NCBI RefSeq assembly: GCF_904424705.1
Contig: NZ_CAJGBF010000003.1
Span: 310,001 to 374,000, forward strand
Length of the DNA: 64,000 nt
Reading direction: 5' to 3'
From: Rossellomorea arthrocnemi
Lineage (GTDB): Bacteria; Bacillota; Bacilli; Bacillales; Bacillaceae_B
Shown: positions 1 through 7,336 of the stretch, in pieces
Layout of the letters: each line of letters starts with the position of its first letter
How positions within the stretch are numbered: position 1 is the stretch's first letter
Notes under the pieces: generated by a model
Databases searched by the model: none
What the model saw: the letters and a program-made list of their open reading frames with translations, nothing else
What the model was told of the DNA's origin: nothing
Program-made: the position numbers and the translations under genes

Positions 1-36
1 ACATAATATCATCTTTATTAGAGGAGTAAACGATCC

Positions 37-858
37 ATGGAATGTGTAATACTGATTAAAGCATTTATTCTCGGGATGGTAGAAGGGTTGACGGAGTTTG
101 CTCCAGTATCCTCTACTGGCCATATGATTGTAGTGGACGATCTATGGATCAAATCAAAAGAAGTGTTGGGACAGTATCCAGCAAATACATTTAAAGTAGT
201 CATACAACTAGGATCCATTTTCGCGGTAGTCATAGTATTTCGTGACAGATTTAAGGATTTATTAGGGATGAATTCCTATAGTGAAAAGAGAGCATCAAAA
301 TTAAAAATAACACATATATTGGTTGGGTTGCTCCCAGCAGTAATCCTTGGGTTAATATTTGAGGATTATATCGATGAGCATCTCTTTTCACTAAACACGG
401 TTCTTGCCGGCCTGGTTATCGGCGCAATTCTAATGATCACTGCAGATCTGTTACGTCCAAAAGTGAAAACCGTGGAAAACGTTGATGAAATCACCCATAA
501 GAAAGCGTTGATGATTGGTCTCATTCAATGTTTCTCATTATGGCCCGGTTTCTCACGGTCGGGTTCTACGATTTCCGGTGGTGTATTACTTGGCTTAAGC
601 TATCGCGCAGCATCAGATTTTACCTTCATCATGGCTGTACCGATTATGCTGGGAGCAAGTGGGCTGTCCCTCTTGAAAAATTGGATGTATTTCAATACTG
701 AGTTCATGCCTTTTTTAGCAGTCGGGTTTATCAGTGCATTCCTGTTTGCTTATTTGTCAATCCACTTTTTCTTAAAGGCAATCAATAGAGTCAAGTTAAT
801 TCCATTTGCCATTTATCGTCTTATTCTTGTCGGCATTATTTTAGTTGTTTATGTTTAA
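37..858 (+). CDS. uppP: Undecaprenyl-diphosphatase UppP (BacA family)
   Basis: Integral membrane phosphatase that dephosphorylates undecaprenyl pyrophosphate to recycle the lipid carrier for peptidoglycan and teichoic acid synthesis; extra copies give bacitracin tolerance. The 273-residue length fits the BacA family. Both signatures are visible: LTEFAPVSSTGH near residue 16, carrying the catalytic Glu/Ser/Thr cluster, and SRSGSTISGG near residue 170. Several hydrophobic helices follow. The ATG has a GAGGAG ribosome site 8 nt upstream. Bacilli often carry more than one uppP, so it may not be the only copy. It is read in the same direction as the ThrRS leader that follows, but a consensus promoter begins 9 nt after its stop, so the two need not form an operon. 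Confidence 0.95.
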   Translation: MECVILIKAFILGMVEGLTEFAPVSSTGHMIVVDDLWIKSKEVLGQYPANTFKVVIQLGSIFAVVIVFRDRFKDLLGMNSYSEKRASKLKITHILVGLLPAVILGLIFEDYIDEHLFSLNTVLAGLVIGAILMITADLLRPKVKTVENVDEITHKKALMIGLIQCFSLWPGFSRSGSTISGGVLLGLSYRAASDFTFIMAVPIMLGASGLSLLKNWMYFNTEFMPFLAVGFISAFLFAYLSIHFFLKAINRVKLIPFAIYRLILVGIILVVYV

Positions 859-866
859 AGTGACTC

Positions 867-895
867 TTGACAGTTAGAAAATACTCCCATATAAT
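867..895 (+). promoter_or_regulatory. Consensus SigA promoter for the threonine T-box transcript
   Basis: TTGACA at 867-872 and TATAAT at 890-895, with a 17-nt spacer: a perfect vegetative consensus. It lies just after the uppP stop and about 45 nt before Stem I of the first T-box. It should start the roughly 560-nt leader of the ThrRS gene. Such a strong promoter fits control by attenuation rather than at initiation. Confidence 0.85.
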
Positions 896-940
896 TTCAA
901 TAACACTTTTATCAGAACTTGAATATACTATACGAAAGCA

Positions 941-1177
941 AAGAAGAGGACATGATTCATTCAATATTCTCTTAATCAGAGAACAGGGTCACTGGCTGAG
1001 AACCCTTAAGAGAAATGTATGTTTTACCACCTCGGAGCTATTATGGAGAAGTACAGTATCCATAATCGGGAAAACCGTTATCTTACTTAAGCGAAGAGTT
1101 TAATTTTTACACTTCGAAATTAGGGTGGAACCACGACCGTACTCGTCCCTTGGTTAGGGATGAGTGCGGTTTTTTTA
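941..1177 (+). promoter_or_regulatory. T-box riboswitch 1 (threonine, ACC specifier)
   Basis: The T-box motif AGGGTGGAACCACG is at 1122-1135, directly before an intrinsic terminator (arms around 1138-1151 and 1156-1170, then seven T). In Stem I, GAGG at 946-949 pairs with CCTC near 1030. This leaves a specifier loop with ACC, a Thr codon, at 1026-1028. T-boxes bind uncharged tRNA, which stabilises the antiterminator. A long spurious reading frame across 867-1103 overlaps this RNA and is not a gene. Confidence 0.9.
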
Positions 1178-1194
1178 ATTATATTAAATAGAGC

Positions 1195-1435
1195 GCGAAG
1201 AAGAGGACATGAATCATTTAGGCTTTCTTACCAGAGAACAGGGCCATCAGGCTGCAAGCCCTGTAGAAAGGAAATGGTTTACCACCTCGGAGCTATTATG
1301 GTGAAATGACAGTATCCATAATCGGGAAAACCGTTATCTTACTTGAGCGAAGATCTAAGAACTTTTAGCACTTCGGAATTAGGGTGGTACCACGACCGCA
1401 TTCGTCCCTTGGTTAGGGATGAGTGCGGTTTTTTA
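1195..1435 (+). promoter_or_regulatory. T-box riboswitch 2 (threonine, ACC specifier), tandem copy
   Basis: A second complete T-box in series with the first. AGGGTGGTACCACG is at 1381-1394 and its own terminator follows at about 1396-1435. Stem I pairs GAGG (1203-1206) and CATTT with AAATG and CCTC, which leaves ACC at 1281-1283 as specifier. The specifier arm and the block from the GGAGC motif through AAAACCGTTATCTTACTT are nearly identical to copy 1, so this is a local duplication. Two T-boxes in series should tighten control, since both terminators must be read through. Multiple threonine T-boxes are known before B. subtilis thrZ. Confidence 0.9.
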
Positions 1436-1464
1436 TATGTGAAAATCATAAAGGAGGAACAGAA

Positions 1465-2667
1465 ATGTCCATTCAATCAGATGTAGAAAAGAGAAATCAC
1501 AGGAAATTAGGTCAGGAGCTTGAGTTATTCATCTCCATGGAGGAGGCTCCAGGCATGCCTTTTTATTTACCGAAAGGGATGTTGTTACGGAATGAGCTGG
1601 AGGATTTTTGGAAGAAGGAGCACATGAAGGCAGGGTATCTTGAAATCAGAACACCAATCATGATGAAACAGGAGCTGTGGGAGAAGTCCGGTCATTGGGA
1701 TCATTATCATGAAAACATGTATTTTTCAGAAGTGGATGATCAGAAATATGCCATCAAGCCCATGAGTTGTCCGGGAGCCGTCCTGATTTATAAAAGCAAG
1801 AGACGAAGCTATCGTGAATTACCACTTAGGTATGGGGAGCTTGGATTGGTACATCGTCATGAGCTATCAGGCTCTTTAAGCGGATTATTGAGAGTCCGCT
1901 CTTTCACTCAAGATGATGCACATCTATTCGTTAGGGAAAATCAAATACGTGCAGAGTTGCACAAAGTACTCGATCTTATTGATCGTTTCTATGGAAAATT
2001 CGGTTTTCAATACAAAGTAGAACTATCAACTCGCCCAGAAGACTGTATGGGATCTATTGACCTTTGGAATCAAGCTGAAGGAGATCTTGAGGGAGTATTG
2101 CAAGAAAGGAGCGTCGATTATCATATTAACCCTGGGGATGGAGCCTTTTACGGACCGAAGATCGACTTTCATATTCTCGATTGCCTGGGGAGAAGCTGGC
2201 AGTGTGGAACGGTACAACTTGATTTTCAAATGCCTGAAAAATTCAATTGTGAATATATAGGAGAAGAAAATCAAGTAGAGAGACCGATTATGATTCATCG
2301 TGCTATTTATGGATCAATTGAACGGTTTATGGCCATTATCATTGAACATTTTGGAGGAGATTTCCCACTTTGGTTAGCTCCTCATCAGGTAAAGATCCTT
2401 CCAATTTCAGAAGCACATATCCTATACGCTCAAGAAGTTAAGTCCCAATTAGAAAGGGAAGGCTTTAGGGTGGAAATAGACGATCGCGTTGAGAAAATAG
2501 GATTGAAAATCCGAGAAGCCGAGATGCAGAAAGTTCCATATATGATGATTGTAGGGGATAAAGAAATCCAGCAACAATCGGTATCACTTAGAAAAAGGAA
2601 GGAGGGTAACATGGGAGTACTTAAAGTAAAAGATGTGATAAGGCAATTGGAAGACGAGATGATGTAA
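1465..2667 (+). CDS. Short threonyl-tRNA synthetase (catalytic core plus anticodon domain)
   Basis: Class II synthetase that charges tRNA-Thr. It has 400 residues against about 640 for ordinary bacterial ThrRS: the TGS and editing (N2) domains are absent and the protein starts at the catalytic core. Motif 2 (HRHE...RVRSFTQDDAH, about 130-153), motif 3 (GSIERFMA, about 283-290) and the zinc ligands Cys102, His153 and His278 are present. The anticodon-binding domain covers about 305-400. The ATG at 1465 has AAGGAGG upstream; an upstream in-frame GTG at 1423 lies inside the terminator and is rejected. It is preceded by two Thr T-boxes, as with thrZ-type genes. Without an editing domain it should not clear Ser-tRNA-Thr. 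It is probably a second, starvation-induced or inhibitor-insensitive ThrRS; that role is inferred. Confidence 0.88.
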   Translation: MSIQSDVEKRNHRKLGQELELFISMEEAPGMPFYLPKGMLLRNELEDFWKKEHMKAGYLEIRTPIMMKQELWEKSGHWDHYHENMYFSEVDDQKYAIKPMSCPGAVLIYKSKRRSYRELPLRYGELGLVHRHELSGSLSGLLRVRSFTQDDAHLFVRENQIRAELHKVLDLIDRFYGKFGFQYKVELSTRPEDCMGSIDLWNQAEGDLEGVLQERSVDYHINPGDGAFYGPKIDFHILDCLGRSWQCGTVQLDFQMPEKFNCEYIGEENQVERPIMIHRAIYGSIERFMAIIIEHFGGDFPLWLAPHQVKILPISEAHILYAQEVKSQLEREGFRVEIDDRVEKIGLKIREAEMQKVPYMMIVGDKEIQQQSVSLRKRKEGNMGVLKVKDVIRQLEDEMM

Positions 2668-2729
2668 CAGAATAAAAGGGTGATTTCTTCTGTAGCAGGG
2701 GAAAAAGGTGTTAGATACTCATTTTCACC

Positions 2730-2758
2730 TTGACCATTTCCTGTATTTTCTTTAAACT
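2730..2758 (+). promoter_or_regulatory. SigA-type promoter of the leader/UMPK-like unit
   Basis: TTGACC at 2730-2735 and TAAACT at 2753-2758, spacing 17 nt. It sits in the gap after the ThrRS gene and about 40 nt before a short leader ORF, so the UMPK-like gene has its own transcript. Confidence 0.6.
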
Positions 2759-2800
2759 AACAGAAGGAAAATTCTGAATACAAAGAATGGGGGAGAAGAA

Positions 2801-2857
2801 ATGAACATTATTTATCGGAATTACAGAAGTATTTCTTCTTCCCTATACAAGAGCTAA
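2801..2857 (+). CDS. Candidate 18-residue leader peptide
   Basis: Short ORF encoding MNIIYRNYRSISSSLYKS, with a GGGGGAGAA ribosome site immediately upstream. Its stop codon (2855-2857) lies inside the 5' arm of an intrinsic terminator. A 13-bp stem (one G-U pair) can form between 2790-2802, which holds the ribosome site and start, and 2831-2843 within the ORF, so access to the start may be regulated. The arrangement of promoter, short ORF, terminator and gene is that of ribosome-mediated attenuators known before antibiotic-resistance genes such as ermK and bmrCD. No similarity of the peptide itself to a known leader is claimed. Confidence 0.5.
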   Translation: MNIIYRNYRSISSSLYKS

Positions 2858-2888
2858 AAGGTATATCATTTACTTTTTAGCTTTTTTT
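2852..2888 (+). terminator. Intrinsic terminator/attenuator before the UMPK-like gene
   Basis: Arms 2852-2863 and 2871-2882 form a 12-bp stem with one G-U pair and a 7-nt loop, followed by seven T. It lies between a promoter and the UMPK-like start, so it must be read through for expression. A ribosome paused at the end of the leader ORF would cover the 5' arm. Confidence 0.75.
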
Positions 2889-2907
2889 ATATCATGGGGG
2901 AATGAAA

Positions 2908-3636
2908 ATGGGATATAAAAGAGTATTGATTAAGTTAAGCGGTGGCGCCTTGGCTGATAACGGTGGGAATAGTTTTGGAACAGCTGAGCTTGAGCATATT
3001 GCAAACGAGATCATGTCCATTGTGGATCTGGGTATCGAAGTGTCGTTAGTTGTAGGAGGAGGGAATATTTTTCGTGGAAGTTTAGCAGATACCTGGGGAA
3101 TCGAACGGGTGGAAGCCGATAGTATAGGAACGCTTGGAACGATAATCAACAGTTTGATGTTGAGAGGCGTGTTGAAAAGTAAAACAGATAAAGAAGTCAG
3201 AGTCATGACATCGATCCCTGTCCCAACAGTAGCTGAACCGTATATACGCCTTAGGGCAGTCCACCATCTGGACAAGGGATACTTAGTCATTTTTGGCGGG
3301 GGAAACGGGCAGCCTTTCGTCACGACGGATTATCCGAGTGTTCAACGAGCAATTGAAACGAATAGTGATGCAATCCTTGTAGCGAAACAAGGAATCAACG
3401 GTGTGTTCACATCTGACCCTAAACGGGATAAAGAGGCGAAAATGTACCAAACGTTAAATTATGATGACGTAGTGTTGAACAATATCAAAGTCATGGATCA
3501 GTCTGCTCTCCTATTAGCACGTGATTATAACTTGCCTGTACACATCTTTAACTTTGACCAGGTGGGAATCATGAGAAAGATATGCTCCGGTCAGAAATGG
3601 GGAACTTTGATTAATCACGAGGAGACAAAAATATAA
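2908..3636 (+). CDS. UMP-kinase-like protein (PyrH paralogue)
   Basis: Amino-acid-kinase fold protein closest to bacterial UMP kinase, which converts UMP to UDP with ATP; 242 residues, normal for PyrH. Visible motifs are KLSG near residue 9, VVGGGNIFRG at 48-57, TSIPVPTVAEPYIR at about 101-114 and DPKRDKEA near 170. It departs from housekeeping PyrH at conserved places: the first loop is lengthened (ALADNGGNSFG), ADYMG-type is DSIG, and the GTGNP-type UMP loop reads GNGQP. PyrH is normally encoded between tsf and frr, so this stand-alone copy is probably a paralogue. The ATG at 2908 is preferred because the GGGGG site is 7 nt away; the ATG at 2902 is too close. The native substrate may not be UMP. 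Confidence 0.75.
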   Translation: MGYKRVLIKLSGGALADNGGNSFGTAELEHIANEIMSIVDLGIEVSLVVGGGNIFRGSLADTWGIERVEADSIGTLGTIINSLMLRGVLKSKTDKEVRVMTSIPVPTVAEPYIRLRAVHHLDKGYLVIFGGGNGQPFVTTDYPSVQRAIETNSDAILVAKQGINGVFTSDPKRDKEAKMYQTLNYDDVVLNNIKVMDQSALLLARDYNLPVHIFNFDQVGIMRKICSGQKWGTLINHEETKI

Positions 3637-3698
3637 ATTGTAGTTATAATATGGATCAAATTGAATGAGAAAAAGTGATGTACAATCAGAAGGAGAAA

Positions 3699-4107
3699 AT
3701 GAGTAATATATTTCAAATTATGATCCAGGAACAGACTGAACACACAGCAGATACATGGAAATACGATGGAGAATATGCCTTTTATGATATGATAGCGGAT
3801 TAGAAGACTTAGCAGAATTCTTAGATGTAAATCGGCGAGGAAACTCGACATTTTCAGTTTTTCAGATAAGGAGATGGTTGGTTCTTAATCCTTTCAATTA
3901 GTGAAGGACGGAACTGTTGATATCGGACTGGGAATGAAACAGAATGTCACTGGAAGAGGGAATGGGCAGAAGTTATGTAAGCTGGATTGGAATATGAAAG
4001 TGTATTAGAAGGTGGGGGTCAAATCCGTTGGTACATTCATTCAACAAACGAATGGAAGCAGCTATGAATTTATAAAAATGAAATACGTTATTCTTAACAA
4101 AGAGTAA
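3699..4107 (+). pseudogene. Decayed GNAT acetyltransferase
   Basis: A recognisable GNAT protein is spread over three frames. It begins at an ATG with AAGGAGA upstream. The pieces read WKYDGEYAFYDMIAD, then EDLAEFLDVNRRGNSTFSVF, then DKEMVGS, then GTVDIGLGMKQNVTGRGNG, then AGLEYESVLE. These follow the order of a GNAT domain, including the acetyl-CoA loop (GLGM...TGRGNG). At least three indels and several stops interrupt it, and the C-terminal third is hard to read. It is non-functional as a single protein and lies directly upstream of an intact GNAT gene. Confidence 0.75.
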
Positions 4108-4121
4108 GGAGGAAATGGACG

Positions 4122-4541
4122 GTGAACGTTAGAATCCTGAACCGATTTGAACCCGATAAACTGGATGAAATCAAAGAAGTTTATCATTCAGTAGGGTGGT
4201 TTCAGCATACAAATGATGTGATATCCAAAATATTTTACAGAAGTGATGTCGTATCCTTGGCTGTTTTTGATGGGCGTATTATTGGAGTGGGTAGAGCACT
4301 GACGGATGGTGTTTTCAATGCATCGATATATGATGTAGTCGTCCACTTGGATTATCAGCGCAACGGAATTGCCAGTATAATTATGAAAGATTTATTAGAA
4401 CAACTAAAAGATATATCGTGTATATTACTGATCTCGACTACGGGGAATGAACCATTTTATAGAAAACACGGCATGAAAAATGTAAAGACCGGGATGGCAA
4501 GATATCTTAATCCAGCACTGGAGAAGGAATATTTGAAATGA
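4122..4541 (+). CDS. GNAT family N-acetyltransferase
   Basis: Cytoplasmic acetyl-CoA-dependent acetyltransferase of 139 residues. It has the GNAT core: a strand with GRIIGVGRALTDG (about 46-58) and the acetyl-CoA-binding VVHLDYQRNGIASIIMKDLL (about 73-92), matching the Q/R-x-x-G-x-G/A rule. It ends with NEPFYRKHGMK, typical of the last helix of small GNATs. Start is GTG at 4122 with AAGGAGG 8 nt upstream. The substrate cannot be read from sequence. It may be the surviving member of a pair with the decayed gene just upstream. Confidence 0.85.
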   Translation: MNVRILNRFEPDKLDEIKEVYHSVGWFQHTNDVISKIFYRSDVVSLAVFDGRIIGVGRALTDGVFNASIYDVVVHLDYQRNGIASIIMKDLLEQLKDISCILLISTTGNEPFYRKHGMKNVKTGMARYLNPALEKEYLK

Positions 4542-4688
4542 ATGATAGAGATGGGTCAGCCCCCACAGGTGACTGCCCCTTCTGATCAATTCATATCAAA
4601 ATCCAATCATCGTTTTCTTCAAGGTAGAAATCAACATCCGTTAAAACTTGATTCAATTTAAAGGATATGGCAGATTCACTTAATGACT

Positions 4689-6416
4689 TCATACACTGAC
4701 ACCGTTCCTGCTGAAAATGATATCAAGACCATTTTGAATCAGTCGTTTAAAGCGATCCTGCTTACGTAACTCGTATAAATCCAGAAGGAGTTCATCTTTT
4801 AATATAGATTCGGGCTCATGTTCTTCCAGAAGTTCCAGGACTTCAAGTCTTAGTAGCCACTCTTCAGGAAAATCATTCTTCAGTTTGCCAACAATACTGG
4901 GAATGAGATCAATAGAGAAAGCCATATCCCTTAGTCCCCTTACTTCTGCAAACAGATTTTCCAATGGTGTTAATGCTTCAGGTACAACGTACTCTTCTTC
5001 CATGCAGGCCGTTAACCCAAAGAAAGCATCGTAATCAGCAGGATGAGGACGGGCAGAAACGATTTCAGAACCGATGGCTAAGTCATAGGTTCCCCATGAT
5101 GGATGGAATAATATCTGATCTCTGAACGTTACCAGGCATTCATCAATGGATAGGAGAATGACTTGTTGATGGTGAAAGACGAGGTCCGTCACATGTCCCG
5201 AGACTTCAATGCCGCTTTCAAAGGTGATCTGCATCAGCTTATTCAATTCGATGCCAATTTTCTTCAAATCAGCTTCGGTACTATGTTCAAGTGTGGTCCC
5301 GCCATGGAGTACACCGATAGGAGCACCGAATCCATCTTCATGACGATCCGTTCCATGATGGACCAGTTGCTCATTTTGGATCGAAAGTGCAGTTGGTCCG
5401 GATGTCTTTATATAGATTGCATCACCATGTTCATCTCGAATCAATTCTTTGAAGACCCCTGTGATCTGTAAGCCCGAACTGTATTCGATATGAGCAATTT
5501 GATTGGATCGAATGGCTTTCTCGATTCCGTCCGTTCCACCCTTGCGAAAAGCTAATGTTTCTCCGAACTTCTCAACATCATTGATAAGTTGTTCAAAGCT
5601 TTCACACACGAATAACTGAGTTTGCAAAGATGTGACATCATAGCTTGTTTGAATGGCAGCTTCGATGGAGAATTCCTGCTTGGTTACTTCATTGGTTAAA
5701 CAGTGCTTGCTCTCACCGACTGATGAAAGAAAGCCTGCACCGAAAATTCTTGGTTGATCTAGCTCACCGATCAAACCGAATTCGACGGTCCACCAAAAGA
5801 TTCGGGAAACCTGTTCTGCTTCAGAAAGCCCGGTTACCAATTGTTGCTTTTCTTTCAGCACCTGTTTTGACTTAATGATCTCTTCGTCAGTCGAACTGGG
5901 ATCTTCCATTACAATCGATAAATGTCTGGTTGCTTCGAACACTTCATGTTCCTCTTCGGTTGCAAAAGCATTAGCCCCGATATTTCCAATCATTTTAACA
6001 AAAGTTGAATATGTTTCATCAAACAGAATGGGGGCGTGACCAACTGCCTCATGGAGGATGTCGGGGGCAGGTGTATATTCGATATTGGATTTCTGACGAA
6101 TGTCTGTAGCAATAGGCAAAATGCCATGTGCCTGGAAATCAAAGAAGGCTGTTCCGGGAATTAAACCATCGACAATCGCTGCTCCCCAGCCAATTTCGGC
6201 TAAATGTTTGTTCATTTCACTTACTCTAGGAATTTCCTGTATATTGATACCGGAAGAGTTTAATCCTTGCGTAAAAGCTTCATGAGCTGTCTCTTCAAGA
6301 AAGTGATGATTCTGTCGCATAACATACCGCCACACTGCATGGTCGATCGGAGTGTAGGCATGGTAATGCTGGCTTGCAACAAATGGACGTAAATGATTTG
6401 GTATAGATTGATTCAT
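4689..6416 (-). CDS. phhA: Aromatic amino acid hydroxylase (phenylalanine 4-monooxygenase type)
   Basis: Iron- and pterin-dependent enzyme expected to convert phenylalanine to tyrosine. The hydroxylase domain is at about residues 10-280, with iron ligands in HEAVGH (His122, His127) and Glu212 of WWTVEFGL. In animal enzymes the last His and this Glu lie about 40 residues apart; here the gap is about 85, so there is an acidic insertion around 150-205. A C-terminal extension (about 285-575) has no family I recognise. At 575 residues it is about twice the minimal bacterial enzyme, as in other long Bacillus forms. The ATG has GAGGAG 8 nt upstream. Its leader is a T-box whose specifier is UAC (Tyr), so it should be made when charged tRNA-Tyr runs short, which suggests a role in tyrosine synthesis. 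Confidence 0.9.
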   Translation of the reverse strand: MNQSIPNHLRPFVASQHYHAYTPIDHAVWRYVMRQNHHFLEETAHEAFTQGLNSSGINIQEIPRVSEMNKHLAEIGWGAAIVDGLIPGTAFFDFQAHGILPIATDIRQKSNIEYTPAPDILHEAVGHAPILFDETYSTFVKMIGNIGANAFATEEEHEVFEATRHLSIVMEDPSSTDEEIIKSKQVLKEKQQLVTGLSEAEQVSRIFWWTVEFGLIGELDQPRIFGAGFLSSVGESKHCLTNEVTKQEFSIEAAIQTSYDVTSLQTQLFVCESFEQLINDVEKFGETLAFRKGGTDGIEKAIRSNQIAHIEYSSGLQITGVFKELIRDEHGDAIYIKTSGPTALSIQNEQLVHHGTDRHEDGFGAPIGVLHGGTTLEHSTEADLKKIGIELNKLMQITFESGIEVSGHVTDLVFHHQQVILLSIDECLVTFRDQILFHPSWGTYDLAIGSEIVSARPHPADYDAFFGLTACMEEEYVVPEALTPLENLFAEVRGLRDMAFSIDLIPSIVGKLKNDFPEEWLLRLEVLELLEEHEPESILKDELLLDLYELRKQDRFKRLIQNGLDIIFSRNGVSV

Positions 6417-6487
6417 AATTAATTCTCCTCATTATTGTTTTGTTTAGCGCTTAAACGCTTTTATGTACGAAAGTACCATCATACAAA

Positions 6488-6715
6488 AAGTCCCTGCTGA
6501 AAAAATTCAGCAGGGACGAAAGAGATTCGCGGTACCACCCTCATTGTAAGCTTTGTGAGCTTACCACTTAATTAGATAACGGACAAAACCGTCCTGTTTC
6601 AATGAAGAACAGGAAGCTCCGGAAACGTAATTCATGAACCACCTATGTGCCAGCTTCCAGCAACACCAGCTCTCTATAACAGGGAGGAGTTCACTACTGC
6701 AAATCCATCGTAGCT
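6488..6715 (-). promoter_or_regulatory. T-box riboswitch (tyrosine, UAC specifier) of phhA
   Basis: On the minus strand the T-box motif AGGGTGGTACCGCG occupies 6541-6528, followed by a terminator with arms at 6517-6506 and 6501-6490 and then T residues. Stem I pairs TGAAC with GTTCA, leaving the loop-E signature AGTA opposite GAA. After GAA and one U comes UAC (forward 6627-6629), and GGA/TCC closes the loop. UAC is a Tyr codon. The same GAA-U-UAC order occurs in the tyrS leader of this window. Confidence 0.9.
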
Positions 6716-6754
6716 TATTTACTCATATGTATGATCAAGACGCTTTATATCTTA

Positions 6755-6770
6755 AACGCTTTTAAGCGTT
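6755..6770 (-). promoter_or_regulatory. Palindrome in the phhA promoter region
   Basis: Inverted repeat with 7-bp arms AACGCTT and AAGCGTT separated by TT. A related imperfect copy (AGCGCTTAAACGCTT) lies at 6446-6460, between the terminator and the phhA ribosome site. A TTGACT hexamer follows at about 6771-6776 (minus strand). It could be an operator, but no matching regulator is visible. Confidence 0.35.
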
Positions 6771-6856
6771 AAAGTCAAGAGGTATTATTGATGTTGGATA
6801 AGAAGGAAAGCATGTATAAAGAAATATTATAAAACTTAAATGAGTCAAAACCAAAT

Positions 6857-6882
6857 AAAAACGCCGTAGTGGCGCTTTTATT
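6857..6882 (-). terminator. Intrinsic terminator of the small coiled-coil gene
   Basis: On the minus strand, a GCGCC/GGCGT hairpin with a short loop is followed by TTTTTATTT, overlapping or just past the stop of the small ORF at 6881-7105. Confidence 0.6.
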
Positions 6883-7105
6883 ATACAGTATGTGTTTTTT
6901 CATTAGGATCCTCGAGTTTCATTTTTTCTAATTCAAGCCTCATTTTTTGCGTTTCAATGACGAAATTTTCATGCTTCAATTTTTCAAGCTCGAGTTCACC
7001 TTCTAGCATTTTCTGTTTAAGCTTGGATTGCTTTTGGAAATGGTCTGTGATGATGCCGAGAATGGGTATGGAAAAAATCATGATTACAGCAATTGTACCA
7101 GTCAT
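6881..7105 (-). CDS. Small membrane-anchored coiled-coil protein
   Basis: 74 residues. One hydrophobic segment at about 3-20 is followed by a highly charged helical stretch (about 25-68) rich in Glu, Lys and Leu with heptad-like spacing (EGELELEKLKHENF). It is probably anchored by its N-terminus with the coiled coil in the cytoplasm. GAGGAGA precedes the ATG. The shape resembles small PspB-like membrane coiled-coil proteins, but I do not recognise the family. Confidence 0.65.
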   Translation of the reverse strand: MTGTIAVIMIFSIPILGIITDHFQKQSKLKQKMLEGELELEKLKHENFVIETQKMRLELEKMKLEDPNEKTHTV

Positions 7106-7336
7106 TTCAATCTCCTCTTTCTCTAGAATACTCGACTTGTAATAGTTAGATTATATCAAAGTGCGAGTTAAAATAGTGAAAAATGGTTATTTGAAGAAAT
7201 TATTTTTATACTAAATATACGTATAAGAGAGGGAATAGTTTCAACCTTTTAATTGCGGTGGAACATTTTACAGAGATATACTGAATTTTTACCATATCTG
7301 TTAAATACGTTACTATATCAAAGGAAAATGGAATCC

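Noticed and set aside
867-1103. 78-codon open frame after uppP
   Set aside because: It overlaps the first T-box and has no ribosome site or protein-like composition.
1423-1464. Longer GTG start for the ThrRS gene
   Set aside because: It lies inside the T-box 2 terminator. The ATG at 1465 has AAGGAGG at correct distance.
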